A stretch of DNA of 64,000 nt from Halorussus caseinilyticus (GTDB lineage Archaea; Halobacteriota; Halobacteria; Halobacteriales; Haladaptataceae): the NCBI RefSeq assembly GCF_029338395.1, contig NZ_CP119813.1, forward strand, positions 62,001-126,000, read 5' to 3'. Shown here piece after piece: positions 29,201 to 38,340 of this stretch (positions within the stretch are counted from its first letter, which is position 1; every line of letters begins with the position of its first letter). The translations under genes were made by a program, and so were the position numbers. Under the pieces are notes generated by a model that worked only from the letters and a program-made list of their open reading frames with translations, did no database searches and had not been told where the DNA came from.

Positions 29201-30659
29201 CGTCTTCGTCAAGCGCGTAGCCGATCGCCATTCCATCACGGAACTCACGCATCAAATCCGGGTGTGGACGTGGGAGTGGATTGCGACTCCGTTGTTCCGC
29301 CCGTGTTCCTCTGATTCCTTCGACGCTGAGTTGTTCACTCGATGGAACGAGAATGAAGTTCGCTAGTTCGTCTGCATTCAACACGAGGTCGGGCCGGGTC
29401 TTTCCGCTATCCGTCAGGAGTTCTCGGTCGAGAATGCGTTTGAGGGCCTTGCGAGCGTTCTTCGTTTTGGTCTTCTGTCGCCAGCCAGCGTGGCGGAATC
29501 GCTGGCCTTCAACCTCGTAGAATTTCCCATCAAGCGGGTCGAAGACTGGGGCGAGCGACTCCATCTTCGACTCTAGTTTCGCCGTGGCATCCTCGCTCGT
29601 TGGGACTGTGACTGCTCGTAGGTTGACCGTGAACGTTCGCTTTGGGTTCTTCTCGGAGATCCGCTCAATGCGGTTCTCCACAGTCTCACCTAATTCTCGG
29701 TCTTCCGTATCGATGGATTCACTTTCGAGTAGTGGTCCAATCCATCGCTGACTCCATGTATCCCGACCGTCTTTCAGGTCCTCTTGTCGAAGCTCTGCGT
29801 CCGAAACCCAACTCGGTCGGCGCTGGAAGAGCGCTTGGAATCCAATCGGATGCTCGGAGCTACTTAGCTCGTCAATGAGCACCGCTAGCGGTGTTCCCGT
29901 CGACTCACTTGTCGAGTCGGATGTCGTGGACTCGGAGTCGGTGTCGTGGGTAAGCGTCGTCATCCAGTCGTCTTTCCGGGTGGCGACACCACGCCACCGC
30001 ACACCTATCGGTTGGAGGTAGTCAATCGCTTGGCGAGCCAGAATCGTGCCATCCGTCGTGAGTGTTGGTTTCCGAACCGAGGTCGGTAGAAAACCCTCGG
30101 ACCCCGTCTCTTGAGCGTCGATTTGGAAGAGACCTGTCTCGGTCTCGACCACGGTATCGGCGTCTGAATCGATATTAGCTTCAGTCGATTCCGATAGTTC
30201 CGCGGAGGTATCTACGGCGTTCGAATCAGGCTCAGTGGTGGTGTCTGGGTCACTCTCGACCTGCTCGTCCTCGGAAAACTCGTAGAGCAATTGACCACTA
30301 TCGAGGCTCTCTCTGAACTCTTCGCGTTCGTATTCAGTTGGTGGAATGAGCTTTGTCGCGGGGTCGATCTTGACCCGGTTGATGTCGAACGTCGACGGAT
30401 AGATAGAGCGAAGCCGTCGTTCGAGAATATCGAGATGGTCGTCTGCCCCGTAGTAGAACTCGACGGGAGCGTCCCGTCCTTCACTAATCGCCAGAAACTC
30501 GAAGCGAAGTGGCTGTGTTGATTTGAGGGGATTAACTTTCTCAAGAAGGCCAGATGTCTCTTCAGTCGTCAATTTGTGAAGGCTGGCGAGGACCGTTGAG
30601 ACGTTGCTGGCTGGAAGTTCCTCGGAGGTTGGTGTCACGCGAAGGTATTCGCGTTTCAT
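26277..30659 (-). CDS. VirD4/TraG-like coupling ATPase with C-terminal nuclease-like domain
   Basis: 1460 residues. The central motor has Walker A GTTGSGKS (about residue 510) and Walker B LFIDEAASL (about residue 790), of the VirD4/TraG/HerA class that pumps DNA through a type IV channel. The N-terminal 450 residues are alpha/beta and acidic. Around residues 1060-1160 a segment (LGFTVTIL, PDARATHP, FAIEVETTTPENPVKVLTNFQKA) resembles a PD-(D/E)XK fold with E-x-E in place of E-x-K. A small winged-helix-like domain closes the protein. It is last in the transfer operon and overlaps the VirB4 gene by ATGA. No separate relaxase is visible in the operon. Confidence 0.8.
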   Translation of the reverse strand: MKREYLRVTPTSEELPASNVSTVLASLHKLTTEETSGLLEKVNPLKSTQPLRFEFLAISEGRDAPVEFYYGADDHLDILERRLRSIYPSTFDINRVKIDPATKLIPPTEYEREEFRESLDSGQLLYEFSEDEQVESDPDTTTEPDSNAVDTSAELSESTEANIDSDADTVVETETGLFQIDAQETGSEGFLPTSVRKPTLTTDGTILARQAIDYLQPIGVRWRGVATRKDDWMTTLTHDTDSESTTSDSTSESTGTPLAVLIDELSSSEHPIGFQALFQRRPSWVSDAELRQEDLKDGRDTWSQRWIGPLLESESIDTEDRELGETVENRIERISEKNPKRTFTVNLRAVTVPTSEDATAKLESKMESLAPVFDPLDGKFYEVEGQRFRHAGWRQKTKTKNARKALKRILDRELLTDSGKTRPDLVLNADELANFILVPSSEQLSVEGIRGTRAEQRSRNPLPRPHPDLMREFRDGMAIGYALDEDGEPEDTPVHIPSSLLPVHYGIYGTTGSGKSILASNSSLSLYENTSGPTILIDRKGDGMATNYMRAHARRFGMTDLEENVIHFDIPNTLPGFSFFNLTSSLANGRRRVDAVQRKADHYEEILKLAMGEDKYDRVTVSNNLMKTLIKALFDEEHGRENGVYRESVDYFAHRQLENAVDQLQNAGPPNPDFEQAPQSSDEEDTRMIRRQLDLDERAFKNVVGGVGNRLAYISQNSHLRRVFNNTENRFDFRDILDEDTVIIFDLGDLRDDGAHLMTGLILSNLQDALKERKQNVGQYPDDYVVNLFIDEAASLVVSDIMNDLLEKGRSFRLSVGLAMQFPEQIESAGGRRMYLNVLNNIGSSLVGNVNVDRELARAMAHEEMDPDDFANRIRSLPRGEWIANLPSPTFGKTGPYPFSLKPLPIPAGHPESDHPLTPREEQQFTETLSAIHERVQEEYGVPETTGEPRTDTPAELHEILDISDDELDVAISKVVRGIQLREDVREENGWVAVETVDDELRYLFEDVDADAPSYEELATIRQRSRFLETTVDIDIDEIVIRLTEAGEDIATPDTGSVQAAGGSDHDDALLEIEAELTALGFTVTILSQDGNEKPDARATHPDIEETFAIEVETTTPENPVKVLTNFQKAQKTAEIPLFIVRPGSSKTAWAERVEGILSPPVRHLQSGETQFYTHDSNLTFNGGATEDGGVTAVRPIAEETDTNRTVWLQEDDAIILRDETETEHLRTSSLASVTKDRVPAIYSYDQTANEYLVHARGETSTYESKVAFKEDWVPVKKPFVPEDELPHSTYGNDAYGIIILPMDGDPVFYKNGTTSSTQSLLDTSFTVGSPDSLENGTQSGQTLETTEPETPDEPTSDDFEVSATPLQDENWKEDPDAAIGRFAAECVREDEAESVTSAEVYTVYETWADTHDVDPDSKSWFGRRLGNHVTFERTTERKGGSQVRCYDGIALQQQEEEDE

Positions 30660-32851
30660 CGCGGTTGGTCCACCTCCGACCCGCCATCCGTTTCTGTCTC
30701 GACTCCCGGGCTCGAATTACTCGAAGCCCGCTGTTGGAGGTCCTCACGGAACGCTTGAACCTCCGGATCGACTGCATCTCGGTCCGCACCGGGAAGTGAT
30801 TCTCGTGTCTGTTCGGTCGGGTCGAAATCGATAACCTGCTTTTCTTTGTCCATTGCTTGGACCTTGATGCCGCGCCATTCACCGTCGACGCCGACGAGCG
30901 CCTCGGAGAATCCAGCGTCCTCATTGCCGGGAACCGCATCCTGCACGTAGCGCATTTGCGCGTAATTCAGGCCGAACTCGTCGGCCCACTCCTCGTCCAT
31001 CCCATCGAGTTGATGGAACTGCTTGACCGCACACTGGTCGAGAATCGCCTCGCTTTCGGTGTGTTCGAAGAACTCGTCGACGGTCTGGGTGACGAGCCGA
31101 ATCGAGAGGTCGTGATGGCGGTGATGTCGGAACACCGTCTCAAGGAACGCAAGGCTCGCGGCGTCCTGCATGATGTACCGCGCCTCGTCAATGACGAACA
31201 CGACCTCCTTGTCCGTCTCTTTCGCTCGTTCGTACACGAGCGAGATGAGCAACTGCATGGTGAGTGCCGTACTGCTATCGACGCTGCCTTCCTGCTGGGC
31301 GAGGTCAAGGTAGATGACTTTCTCGTCGCGGATGTCGAATTCCGAGGAGCGCCCGAGATTCCCGAATCGGCCGTCGTCCTCGAAGGGGCGAAGCTGGTCA
31401 AGAAGCCACGTCGCGTCCTCACGAATCTTCCCGGCCTCTTCGTCAGACCGGACGACGAACTCTTCGGGGTCGTCGACCATGTCCTCGAAGATGTCCATCA
31501 TATCCCTGATGGTCGGACTGAGGTTGCTGTGCGTCGAGATGTCGTCGGTGATGTCGTTGCGCTTGTAGGCGCGCTTGAGTCCGAGTTCGAGCGTCGTCCG
31601 ACGGTCACCGAGCGAGATACCGCGCAGTGCGAAGAAGTTCGTCAGGAAGCTCATCGCGTCGTCGAGCTTCTCGTTGAACGGGCTCGCGTCCTCACCCATT
31701 GCTCGCTGGACATGGTCGGGTGTTTGGCGAATCTCCAGGGGATTCAGGCCGAGTGTCCCACCGACCGTAATGCGTTTCGCATCGAGTGCTTCGGAGACGC
31801 CTGCCCAGTTGTTGAGTGGTTCGAGGATGATGCCGATGCGGTCCTTGCTTTGCTCGATGGAGCGGATGAAGTTCTGTTTGGAACTGAACGACTTGCCAGA
31901 CCCCGTGTCGCCGACAGTGAACATCGCGTACCCGTTATCACGGGCGAACGGGTCGATGACGACCGGGCTCTGGTTATCCTTGTGAATCCCGAACTCGACC
32001 CCGCCCTCTTCGAGGATGGTCGCGTTATGTGGCGACGAGAGGAGTGCGCCCACCGCGCCACCGAGGGCGATGGATTCGCGGCCAAACTCGTTATCGCCGA
32101 TTGGGGCAGCCGACTGCAGCGCGAGGTCCTGCCGACAAATCGCGGTCTTCGGCGTGAGGTTCACTGGGTCGTCTCGAAGGGCACTCTTGACCTTCTGGAC
32201 CGAATCCCTGAGGTCTTCCTTGTCGTCGGCACGAACCGTGACGAACATCCCCTGGTCGAAGACGTTCGCACCGCTCTCGACGGCCTTGTAGGTCGCAGCG
32301 GCTTCGTTTGCTCGCTCCTGTAGATACGCACTGCGGACGCTCTGCTCGAGGTCGGCGTCGACTTGGAGGTCATCAGCGATATCCTGTAGTTCGTTCCGCG
32401 CTCGTTGCTGGTTCTTCGGGGTGATGTGCGCTGTGAGGTCGAACTCAACGTCAGTCAACTCGAAGAGGTCGCTCAGATATCCATCGCTCGGGTAATCGGC
32501 GTAGTCAGCCATGTATAGTGTCGTCGTCCACTGCTCGCCAACGCGTGCGGATCGTGTCCCCCACTCGATGGCTGCTGGCGCGGTCACCGTCTTGTGTGAC
32601 TCGGAAATATCGTCAAGGAGTTGGCCCTCCGCGTGGCTCTCCTCAAGCGTCTCCTCATCAAGAACATCCGAGAAGTCAACTTCTGGCTCGTCGTCGGCGG
32701 TGTGTCGGTCCCAGAGGAGTTTACCGGCGACTCCGAGGACCACAACCAGTAGGAGGTAAACCGACGCACCTCCGGGTGACGTTGGGTTCAGAAGCCACTC
32801 TGTGAGCTGGCTGAAGGTCCCGCCACCCGCCTGCAGGACGACGTTACGCAT
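30656..32851 (-). CDS. virB4: VirB4/TraC-like conjugation ATPase
   Basis: 731 residues. One transmembrane helix near the N-terminus (VYLLLVVVLGVAGKLLW) is followed by the VirB4 motor with Walker A GDTGSGKSFSS (about residue 318), Walker B VVFVIDEARYIM (about residue 555) and the arginine-finger region HHDLSIRLVTQTVDEF. It energises assembly of the type IV secretion channel. It overlaps the PrgI-like gene upstream by 8 bp and the VirD4-like gene downstream by 4 bp, so the three are translationally coupled. Confidence 0.85.
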   Translation of the reverse strand: MRNVVLQAGGGTFSQLTEWLLNPTSPGGASVYLLLVVVLGVAGKLLWDRHTADDEPEVDFSDVLDEETLEESHAEGQLLDDISESHKTVTAPAAIEWGTRSARVGEQWTTTLYMADYADYPSDGYLSDLFELTDVEFDLTAHITPKNQQRARNELQDIADDLQVDADLEQSVRSAYLQERANEAAATYKAVESGANVFDQGMFVTVRADDKEDLRDSVQKVKSALRDDPVNLTPKTAICRQDLALQSAAPIGDNEFGRESIALGGAVGALLSSPHNATILEEGGVEFGIHKDNQSPVVIDPFARDNGYAMFTVGDTGSGKSFSSKQNFIRSIEQSKDRIGIILEPLNNWAGVSEALDAKRITVGGTLGLNPLEIRQTPDHVQRAMGEDASPFNEKLDDAMSFLTNFFALRGISLGDRRTTLELGLKRAYKRNDITDDISTHSNLSPTIRDMMDIFEDMVDDPEEFVVRSDEEAGKIREDATWLLDQLRPFEDDGRFGNLGRSSEFDIRDEKVIYLDLAQQEGSVDSSTALTMQLLISLVYERAKETDKEVVFVIDEARYIMQDAASLAFLETVFRHHRHHDLSIRLVTQTVDEFFEHTESEAILDQCAVKQFHQLDGMDEEWADEFGLNYAQMRYVQDAVPGNEDAGFSEALVGVDGEWRGIKVQAMDKEKQVIDFDPTEQTRESLPGADRDAVDPEVQAFREDLQQRASSNSSPGVETETDGGSEVDQPR

Positions 32852-33965
32852 TGGTCTCGTCCTCCCGGCGCGAGTGGCCGATGATCGGTTGCTCGCGAAC
32901 GACGCGCTCGGCGTCGTCGTAGTCGTGCTCCCGTCCGTTCCAGAAATCCATGTTCAGGACGAACAGTTCAACTGTACTGAGCCGACGAGCAGACCAGCCG
33001 GACGCCTGCTGGATGAACTCGGCGCGAACGTCGTTGACGCGGCTATCGAGTTTCTCGAACATCTGGGCGCGACGTTCGACATCGGTGAGGTCCTCACGTC
33101 GCGTTACGAAGGGATTGAACAGGAACCCGATGACAGGGAACTTAGTTAGTTTCTCGGCGGGCGTCCCTTCGTCTCTAAATCGGTCGTAGACCTCTAGCGG
33201 CGTCACCTCGACGCCAATGTAGTAGCGAACTTGCTGGATGCCTCGGTCACGCATCTCCTTGGGACGCGTCTCACGGTACTCTTCGAGGAGTTCCTGGAAG
33301 ATCGGGTTCTGCTTGACGTCTTCGTCGTTGAGTCGGTCCTCGATGGTCTCGGTGATCTGCTCAACCGGGAATGACCGGGTTGTCGCGTGGAATTTGAGCT
33401 TCGAGTCGAGTTCCTTGTTGGCGAACTCTTCGCCCGCTTCTTGGAGTTGCGCCCAATCATCGGACATGGCGAAATCCATGTTTCCTGGATCAATCTCGAT
33501 GAACGCCTCCATCGTGCCGTCTGACCGCTGAATTGCACCCGCGCCCGGCCACGCCCGCTCGACGTTCGTGAGGTCCTGCGTTCGCTCGTCCGGTTTGAAC
33601 GGTGTGTAGTTTGCGAGTCCGCCGTCGTTTCGCTCTGTCTCGTTTGTACTACTGTCTGCTTCCTCCGGAGCACTGAACGTAACTCGCGGACGCCTGACGT
33701 AGCGGTAGACGTCCTTCGTCCACGTCCACGCATTCAGGTGGTCGGGAGAGACGTAGATGACAGCAACGCCAAACCCGAATCCGCCCGCTACGAACGGGAG
33801 GGCGAGTGATTCGATTCCGGTGAGGCCAGCGATGAACAGGCCGATAATCGGGAAGGCAATGAGCACACCGACATCCCCTTCCTCGATGCTGAGGTAGGGA
33901 ATGCGGCTCTCTTCGCCGAACTGGTTCATGATGCGCCGTGCGGCTGCGTCTGGGTCTGTCGACAT
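32844..33965 (-). CDS. PrgI/VirB3-like inner-membrane transfer protein
   Basis: 373 residues with two N-terminal transmembrane helices (VGVLIAFPIIGLFIAGLTG and LALPFVAGGFGFGVAVIYV), then a soluble domain resembling the N-terminal, non-motor part of VirB4/TraC (FIEIDPGNMDFAMSDDWAQL, RYYIGVEVTPLEVYDRF). This combination is the usual partner placed before the VirB4 ATPase in archaeal and Gram-positive type IV systems. TAATG overlap with the gene before it. Confidence 0.75.
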   Translation of the reverse strand: MSTDPDAAARRIMNQFGEESRIPYLSIEEGDVGVLIAFPIIGLFIAGLTGIESLALPFVAGGFGFGVAVIYVSPDHLNAWTWTKDVYRYVRRPRVTFSAPEEADSSTNETERNDGGLANYTPFKPDERTQDLTNVERAWPGAGAIQRSDGTMEAFIEIDPGNMDFAMSDDWAQLQEAGEEFANKELDSKLKFHATTRSFPVEQITETIEDRLNDEDVKQNPIFQELLEEYRETRPKEMRDRGIQQVRYYIGVEVTPLEVYDRFRDEGTPAEKLTKFPVIGFLFNPFVTRREDLTDVERRAQMFEKLDSRVNDVRAEFIQQASGWSARRLSTVELFVLNMDFWNGREHDYDDAERVVREQPIIGHSRREDETNA

Positions 33966-35080
33966 TAGTGAATACCTCGATCATACTCCATTCCGCGTTT
34001 GTCACTCGATGCATCTGCTGTGGACCCGCTCGGATCATTCTCTGTCCGACGGTACGACGGTGTACCCCCACCCTCGCTTCCGTGCCCTCCTCGATCGGCA
34101 GCTTTCTGTGCTATGGCTTGACCGGCTGCTGCTTTCGGCCCCCAGCGCGCTGCGGTCGTCGCGACGCCAGCGCCGCCGACATACGCACCGGCTGCGACAC
34201 CGCCGATAAGAGCAGCACCTTTCGTCGCACCTCCCACGACCTTTGCAGTCAGCGGAGTCGCGTACTTGAACGTCTTCCAGGTCACATAGAGGGCGACGAA
34301 CGGTAGGGACGCAGCGACAAGGTACTTGAGAAATGCTGTACCTGACGTTAGCGAGTCTCCAGCGTATATGAGGTCGTATCCTTTGAGAACCATTGCTGTT
34401 GGGAGTGGCAGGACAGCTAAAGGAACGAATCGTTTGGTGAATCCCATTGCGATATCCGAAATAATGGGGATATTTCCATAGGCGAGGGCGAACGCAATCG
34501 GCATTCCGTACAGGTAGACGTAGAGTAAGATCATACGAATGTAAAATAGGGCCTCCAAAGCCCACATCGAAACTCCACCAAAGAAGGCGAATAATAGGCC
34601 CAGACCAGGGTTGGTGATGGATACACCCAGGAACTGTAGCATTGCTGCAGCTACTGAGGAGAGGTCAGGCATCAAGGCGATAGTGAATCCATCAACCAGA
34701 AACAACGTGATAGCACCAATCCAGTACCACGTGATTATCAGGAATGCACCGACCCATGCCGTTTTCTTGGTTTTTCGGGCTTCGTAGGCACTACCCACGT
34801 TGAATATTCGAATAGTATGACGGCCCTGTACGCTCATTACGAGCAGTAGCAGAGCAATGAGCATAATTTCGCCACCGACGAGTCCATCTTGAATCGCTGG
34901 CCACGGTGCATTACTTGGCTCACCGAAGATGAACGTTCCATCTGTCTGTGGTGTTGGTGTTCCAAACATCTCCTCGGTCAGAGTCTGATACCCTGACCGG
35001 AGTCCGTCCATGAATAGACCAATAACCCACTCAACGACGTCCTTGAACCCTTCCAGTACGACATCTATCAGGTCCACCAT
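33965..35080 (-). CDS. VirB6/TrbL-like polytopic channel protein
   Basis: 371 residues with about seven hydrophobic helices (for example IMLIALLLLVMSV, VGAFLIITWYWIGAITLFLV, GLLFAFFGGVSMWALEALFYI, ILLYVYLYGMPIAFALAY) and a hydrophilic Gly/Ser-rich C-terminal tail. The pattern and operon position fit the VirB6 channel component of a type IV secretion system. There is a 2-bp gap to the lipoprotein gene and a 1-bp overlap with the PrgI-like gene. Confidence 0.75.
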   Translation of the reverse strand: MVDLIDVVLEGFKDVVEWVIGLFMDGLRSGYQTLTEEMFGTPTPQTDGTFIFGEPSNAPWPAIQDGLVGGEIMLIALLLLVMSVQGRHTIRIFNVGSAYEARKTKKTAWVGAFLIITWYWIGAITLFLVDGFTIALMPDLSSVAAAMLQFLGVSITNPGLGLLFAFFGGVSMWALEALFYIRMILLYVYLYGMPIAFALAYGNIPIISDIAMGFTKRFVPLAVLPLPTAMVLKGYDLIYAGDSLTSGTAFLKYLVAASLPFVALYVTWKTFKYATPLTAKVVGGATKGAALIGGVAAGAYVGGAGVATTAARWGPKAAAGQAIAQKAADRGGHGSEGGGTPSYRRTENDPSGSTADASSDKRGMEYDRGIH

Positions 35081-35082
35081 CG

Positions 35083-35919
35083 TCAGGCCTCCGTGATCGT
35101 GACTTCACAATCACTCATCTCATTAGATCCAGAGTACTCCACATCGAACACTTTCGTGACCTCATTCCCACTAGCTCTCGTCTCGACGAGAACTGTGAAT
35201 TGTCCACTATTGCCGTCAGGGGAACACCCCGTTCCTTTCTCAGACTCTGACCCAAAGGGGAACGAGTTGCTGAAGAGGTCTACTGTCTCTCCAGGGGCAA
35301 CAACCACCTGTTCAGTTTCGTACATCCCACTTCCTCGGGGTTCTTCAATGGGATTTGGAACATCTCCGGAAAACACCAGTTCAACAACCGCATCTGGGCC
35401 TGTCCCGGAGTTTGTTATAGTGACGAACGCCTCACCGTTCTTCAACCGGTCTGTTTCCGTGTCACCGTAGACCTCGTCCCACGGCTTGTCAGGATTATTC
35501 CGGTAGAGTCCAACGTCCTGAATCTGAACCTCCGGTACGATATCCGTCGTGCTCTCTACGACTGTCTCTTCACCTTTCAGTGCGACCACGCGGTACTCTC
35601 CAGGCTCGTAAGCAGTCCCAATCTCGAACGAGACCTGTTGGACCCCCGCGGCCACATCACGCTTCCCGAATAGCTCTCCATTAGGCTGGATGAGGTTGAC
35701 TTGGTCAACGTTGGCTTCTGCCGAGAGTTCGACGACGAGCGTCGTTCCGTCGACGGCGACTCGCTTGAGCGGTCCCTGACTTCCTGGAGAGGTTGTCTCG
35801 ACACCGGGAGTTCCGGAGTTTCCGCTGTTGTCCAGACAGCCAGCCACGCTCAGGAGCGTAGCGCCTGCGACTGTTCGGAGGGCGTTTCTTCGACTGATGT
35901 GTGGATGGTTTCTGGTCAT
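35083..35919 (-). CDS. Tat-exported lipoprotein of the transfer operon
   Basis: 278 residues from ATG 35919. The N-terminus has twin arginines (SRRNALRTVAG) and a lipobox ending at Cys28 (SVAGC), so it is a Tat-dependent lipoprotein anchored outside the membrane. The mature part is beta-rich (repeated short strands, FVTITNSGTGPDAVVELVFSG) like haloarchaeal surface Ig-type domains. ATG overlaps the previous stop (ATGA), which fixes the start; a longer in-frame extension lacks export features. Probably an extracellular part of the mating or secretion apparatus. Confidence 0.75.
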   Translation of the reverse strand: MTRNHPHISRRNALRTVAGATLLSVAGCLDNSGNSGTPGVETTSPGSQGPLKRVAVDGTTLVVELSAEANVDQVNLIQPNGELFGKRDVAAGVQQVSFEIGTAYEPGEYRVVALKGEETVVESTTDIVPEVQIQDVGLYRNNPDKPWDEVYGDTETDRLKNGEAFVTITNSGTGPDAVVELVFSGDVPNPIEEPRGSGMYETEQVVVAPGETVDLFSNSFPFGSESEKGTGCSPDGNSGQFTVLVETRASGNEVTKVFDVEYSGSNEMSDCEVTITEA

Positions 35920-37651
35920 AAGTTTCGTTGGAAGATGTCTTCTGGGCCGAGCATTCGGAGGAGGCGGTGTCCCGCGTAGAACATCACGAAGAAGGGGATG
36001 AACTGCCAGCCGACCTCGAAAATGAACGCAAACCAGCCATCGATGGTTCCGAGTGGATGCCACCGGGCGGTCGCCGTATCACTTACGTAGGCTGGGCTAT
36101 GTCCGAGCCACGACCCAGGATGATACCGGGCCGTGTAGATACCGGGCTCAGTAATCGTCAGAATGGCTACTCCAGAGGCGTTGGTTTCGACCCTCTGATT
36201 GGCGATGGTGATGTAGCCATTACGTGGGTTGCCGCTAATGGGAAATCGACGGGCGCTTTCGTTGAGAACGATGGGTGCGCCAGTCTGGTTGTCATCCAGT
36301 TCGATTCGAAGCGTCGCCTGCGACTGGTTTTGCTGGAGTACTTCGACAGTGGGGTTACTGCGCCGAAGCTGTCGTTCGGAACCGGCGTCGGACTCGACAA
36401 TAGACGCGTTCACGCCGCGAACGATGCCTGCAACGTGGAGTGCCTCTCTATCGACGGTCTCAGCACGGACACCCACACCGTACGTCGTCTCGTAGGACTG
36501 ATTGACGACCTCGATGGTGACGTTCTCACCGATGGTTCCCGCCGGGGAAGGTCGGTCAGTTCCCCACGTGTCGATGATCTCCGGGCCGTCCCGGACAGGT
36601 TCAGCACGTGGTCCGATCCGGGATGGATACGCGTGGACATACACGGGGATGGCGTCGGACTCAACTTCGGCGCTGTCTGTCCGGTTCGATTTGACGAGCG
36701 TATCCCAGTTTGTGTTGCGGGCGGTGTAGAACCGCCAGACACCACGCACGCTCGCGTTCCCCTCGTCGGTGAGCGTGTACCCTTGCCACGGCCGAGACTG
36801 GAAGATAGCCACGCCAGCATCGCCATTGGGGTACTCAGCGTAGTAAGGGGACGCAGAGAGGTCGTAGATCTCAACGTCGGTTGAGTCCGAGACGTTTCGC
36901 GTCTCCTCACGGTAGACGACGTCGACGTTGGTTCCGTTGACCATGTCGGTCCGTATCGTCTTCTTCAACCGAACGTGAATTTCTGCTTCGAGTGTGAGGG
37001 TCGCGCTCCAGTCGTCATCGATCTGGTAGTCGATAGCCGGCGTGTGCGACCCATCGGTCCTCGCAATGGTCTCCTCATCTTTCTTCAGGCGTACTTCCTC
37101 GATCTCGTGTTCTGTAAGCGACCACTCGACGGTCCGATTCTCAGAGGAACTCCCGTTTGGCACGCGGACGCGATAATCGACGAATCCGCGTATCGTCCAT
37201 TCGGGGCGATGTAGAGTGGGGTGTCACCGGATTCGAGGTGGCCACGGGTCGACGGCTGAAGGGCAAATATAGTCGCATGGGCATCCTCGATGAACACACC
37301 GTCGTCAAGCGACGCGTGAGGCGGGTGCACAGACGTATCTGAACTGCCGGCTTCGAGGTCCTCGAAGTCGTTTCGAGTCCACGTTGCGGCAGTTGCAGGC
37401 GGCCGCTTGAACGTGATGTCCGTCCCGTTTGCGAGCTGGTGGATTGACGTCCGCTCGTCACCGTAGCGTTGGCGGTACTCCTCCTGACTAATGTAATTGT
37501 CCGCGTCGCGCGACCAGAGTGTCGCCGACTCGTTCTCGGTGAGTCCATTCCCTTCTGTCCCCGGCCGCGGTGGGCTTGCTGTGACGATACCTGTGACTAA
37601 GCTCGTCACGAACAGGACGGCCATGAGTATGGAGCGTTCTCGTTGTTCCAT
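35916..37651 (-). pseudogene. Secreted, membrane-anchored transfer-operon protein, one frameshift
   Basis: An N-terminal frame (37651 to about 37205) with a signal peptide (ILMAVLFVTSLVTGIVTA) and a C-terminal frame (about 37205 to 35916) join in the segment LYIAPNGTIRGFVDYRVRVPNG if one G is added in the GG-ACG near 37205. The joined protein is about 578 residues: signal peptide, extracellular beta-rich region with many N-x-S/T sites, and a C-terminal transmembrane segment (WFAFIFEVGWQFIPFFVMFYAGH). The function is probably surface assembly of the type IV apparatus. Because all neighbours are intact, a sequencing indel is quite possible. Confidence 0.7.
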
Positions 37652-37681
37652 GAGGGCTCGCAACGGGGATCGGGAAGTAGC

Positions 37682-38119
37682 TTACCAGGGGACGAGGTCG
37701 ACACACTGTGCCAGCGGGAGGCCCATCATCGATCCGGCGACGGTGTACAGCGGGCCGAGGACAACGAGGACGATGGTGGACTTCATCGCTGAGCGCTTGT
37801 GGCGCTTGAGGGCCTTCTTCTGCTCGGGATTGAGGGTGAACATCTCGATCAGAGAGTCGGCCTGCCAAACGATAGCGAGACCGACGATGCCCAGCCCGGT
37901 TGTCAGCTGGAAGAATCCCTCAATCATTCCAGGGAGGTTGTCAGCACTGCAGACCGCACTCTGAGAGGTTACTGCATCTTGGGTCGTTTGTTGAGCGAGC
38001 GCTGGCTCAACTACTATGAGCGAGAGTACTGCGATGGTGAAGGGGAGTTTTAGACCAACAGTACTCCGTATCGTGGTCTTCGGCTTTTCTTGCGGGGAGT
38101 CGGTATCTGATTGTTGCAT
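37682..38119 (-). CDS. VirB2-like pilin/membrane subunit, first gene of transfer operon
   Basis: 145 residues: a hydrophobic signal-like helix (LPFTIAVLSLIVVEPALA) followed by two transmembrane helices (TTGLGIVGLAIVWQADSLI and TIVLVVLGPLYTVAGSMMG) separated by a short basic loop. This is the TrbC/VirB2 pilin layout, and its position at the head of the VirB6/VirB4/VirD4-like operon fits. Transcription likely starts in the 220-bp gap facing the divergent repressor gene. Confidence 0.65.
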   Translation of the reverse strand: MQQSDTDSPQEKPKTTIRSTVGLKLPFTIAVLSLIVVEPALAQQTTQDAVTSQSAVCSADNLPGMIEGFFQLTTGLGIVGLAIVWQADSLIEMFTLNPEQKKALKRHKRSAMKSTIVLVVLGPLYTVAGSMMGLPLAQCVDLVPW

Positions 38120-38225
38120 ACGTGGCTGTGGTTGGCTGTTCCACCACCCGATTGATTGCGGGGGTATCGCGGGGACGTGGAATCAGCGTTCAGTTCTACC
38201 ACAGACAGACGGGGTATATGAATCT

Positions 38226-38265
38226 GAACATACGAACGTATTTCTTGGTGTCTATTTGTATGTTC
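38226..38265. promoter_or_regulatory. Candidate operator between repressor and transfer operon
   Basis: GAACATAC at 38226-38233 and its exact complement GTATGTTC at 38258-38265 form an inverted repeat in the divergent promoter region. The first copy is followed by GAACGTAT, making an additional small palindrome ATACGAACGTAT. The repressor-like gene starts at 38341 and the transfer operon at 38119. Confidence 0.5.
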
Positions 38266-38303
38266 TAGTATTCTATAGGAGGTCTAGGGAACCAATCGGT
38301 AAG

Positions 38304-38309
38304 TATATA
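38304..38309 (+). promoter_or_regulatory. TATA box of the repressor-like gene
   Basis: TATATA at 38304-38309 lies 37 bp ahead of ATG 38341, giving a very short leader as usual in haloarchaea. Confidence 0.5.
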
Positions 38310-38340
38310 CATCTGTTCGGATGAGAGTGAAACTATCCAC

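Noticed and set aside
30857-32323. 488-codon plus-strand frame antisense to virB4
   Set aside because: Lies wholly within the intact VirB4 gene on the other strand and lacks domains.
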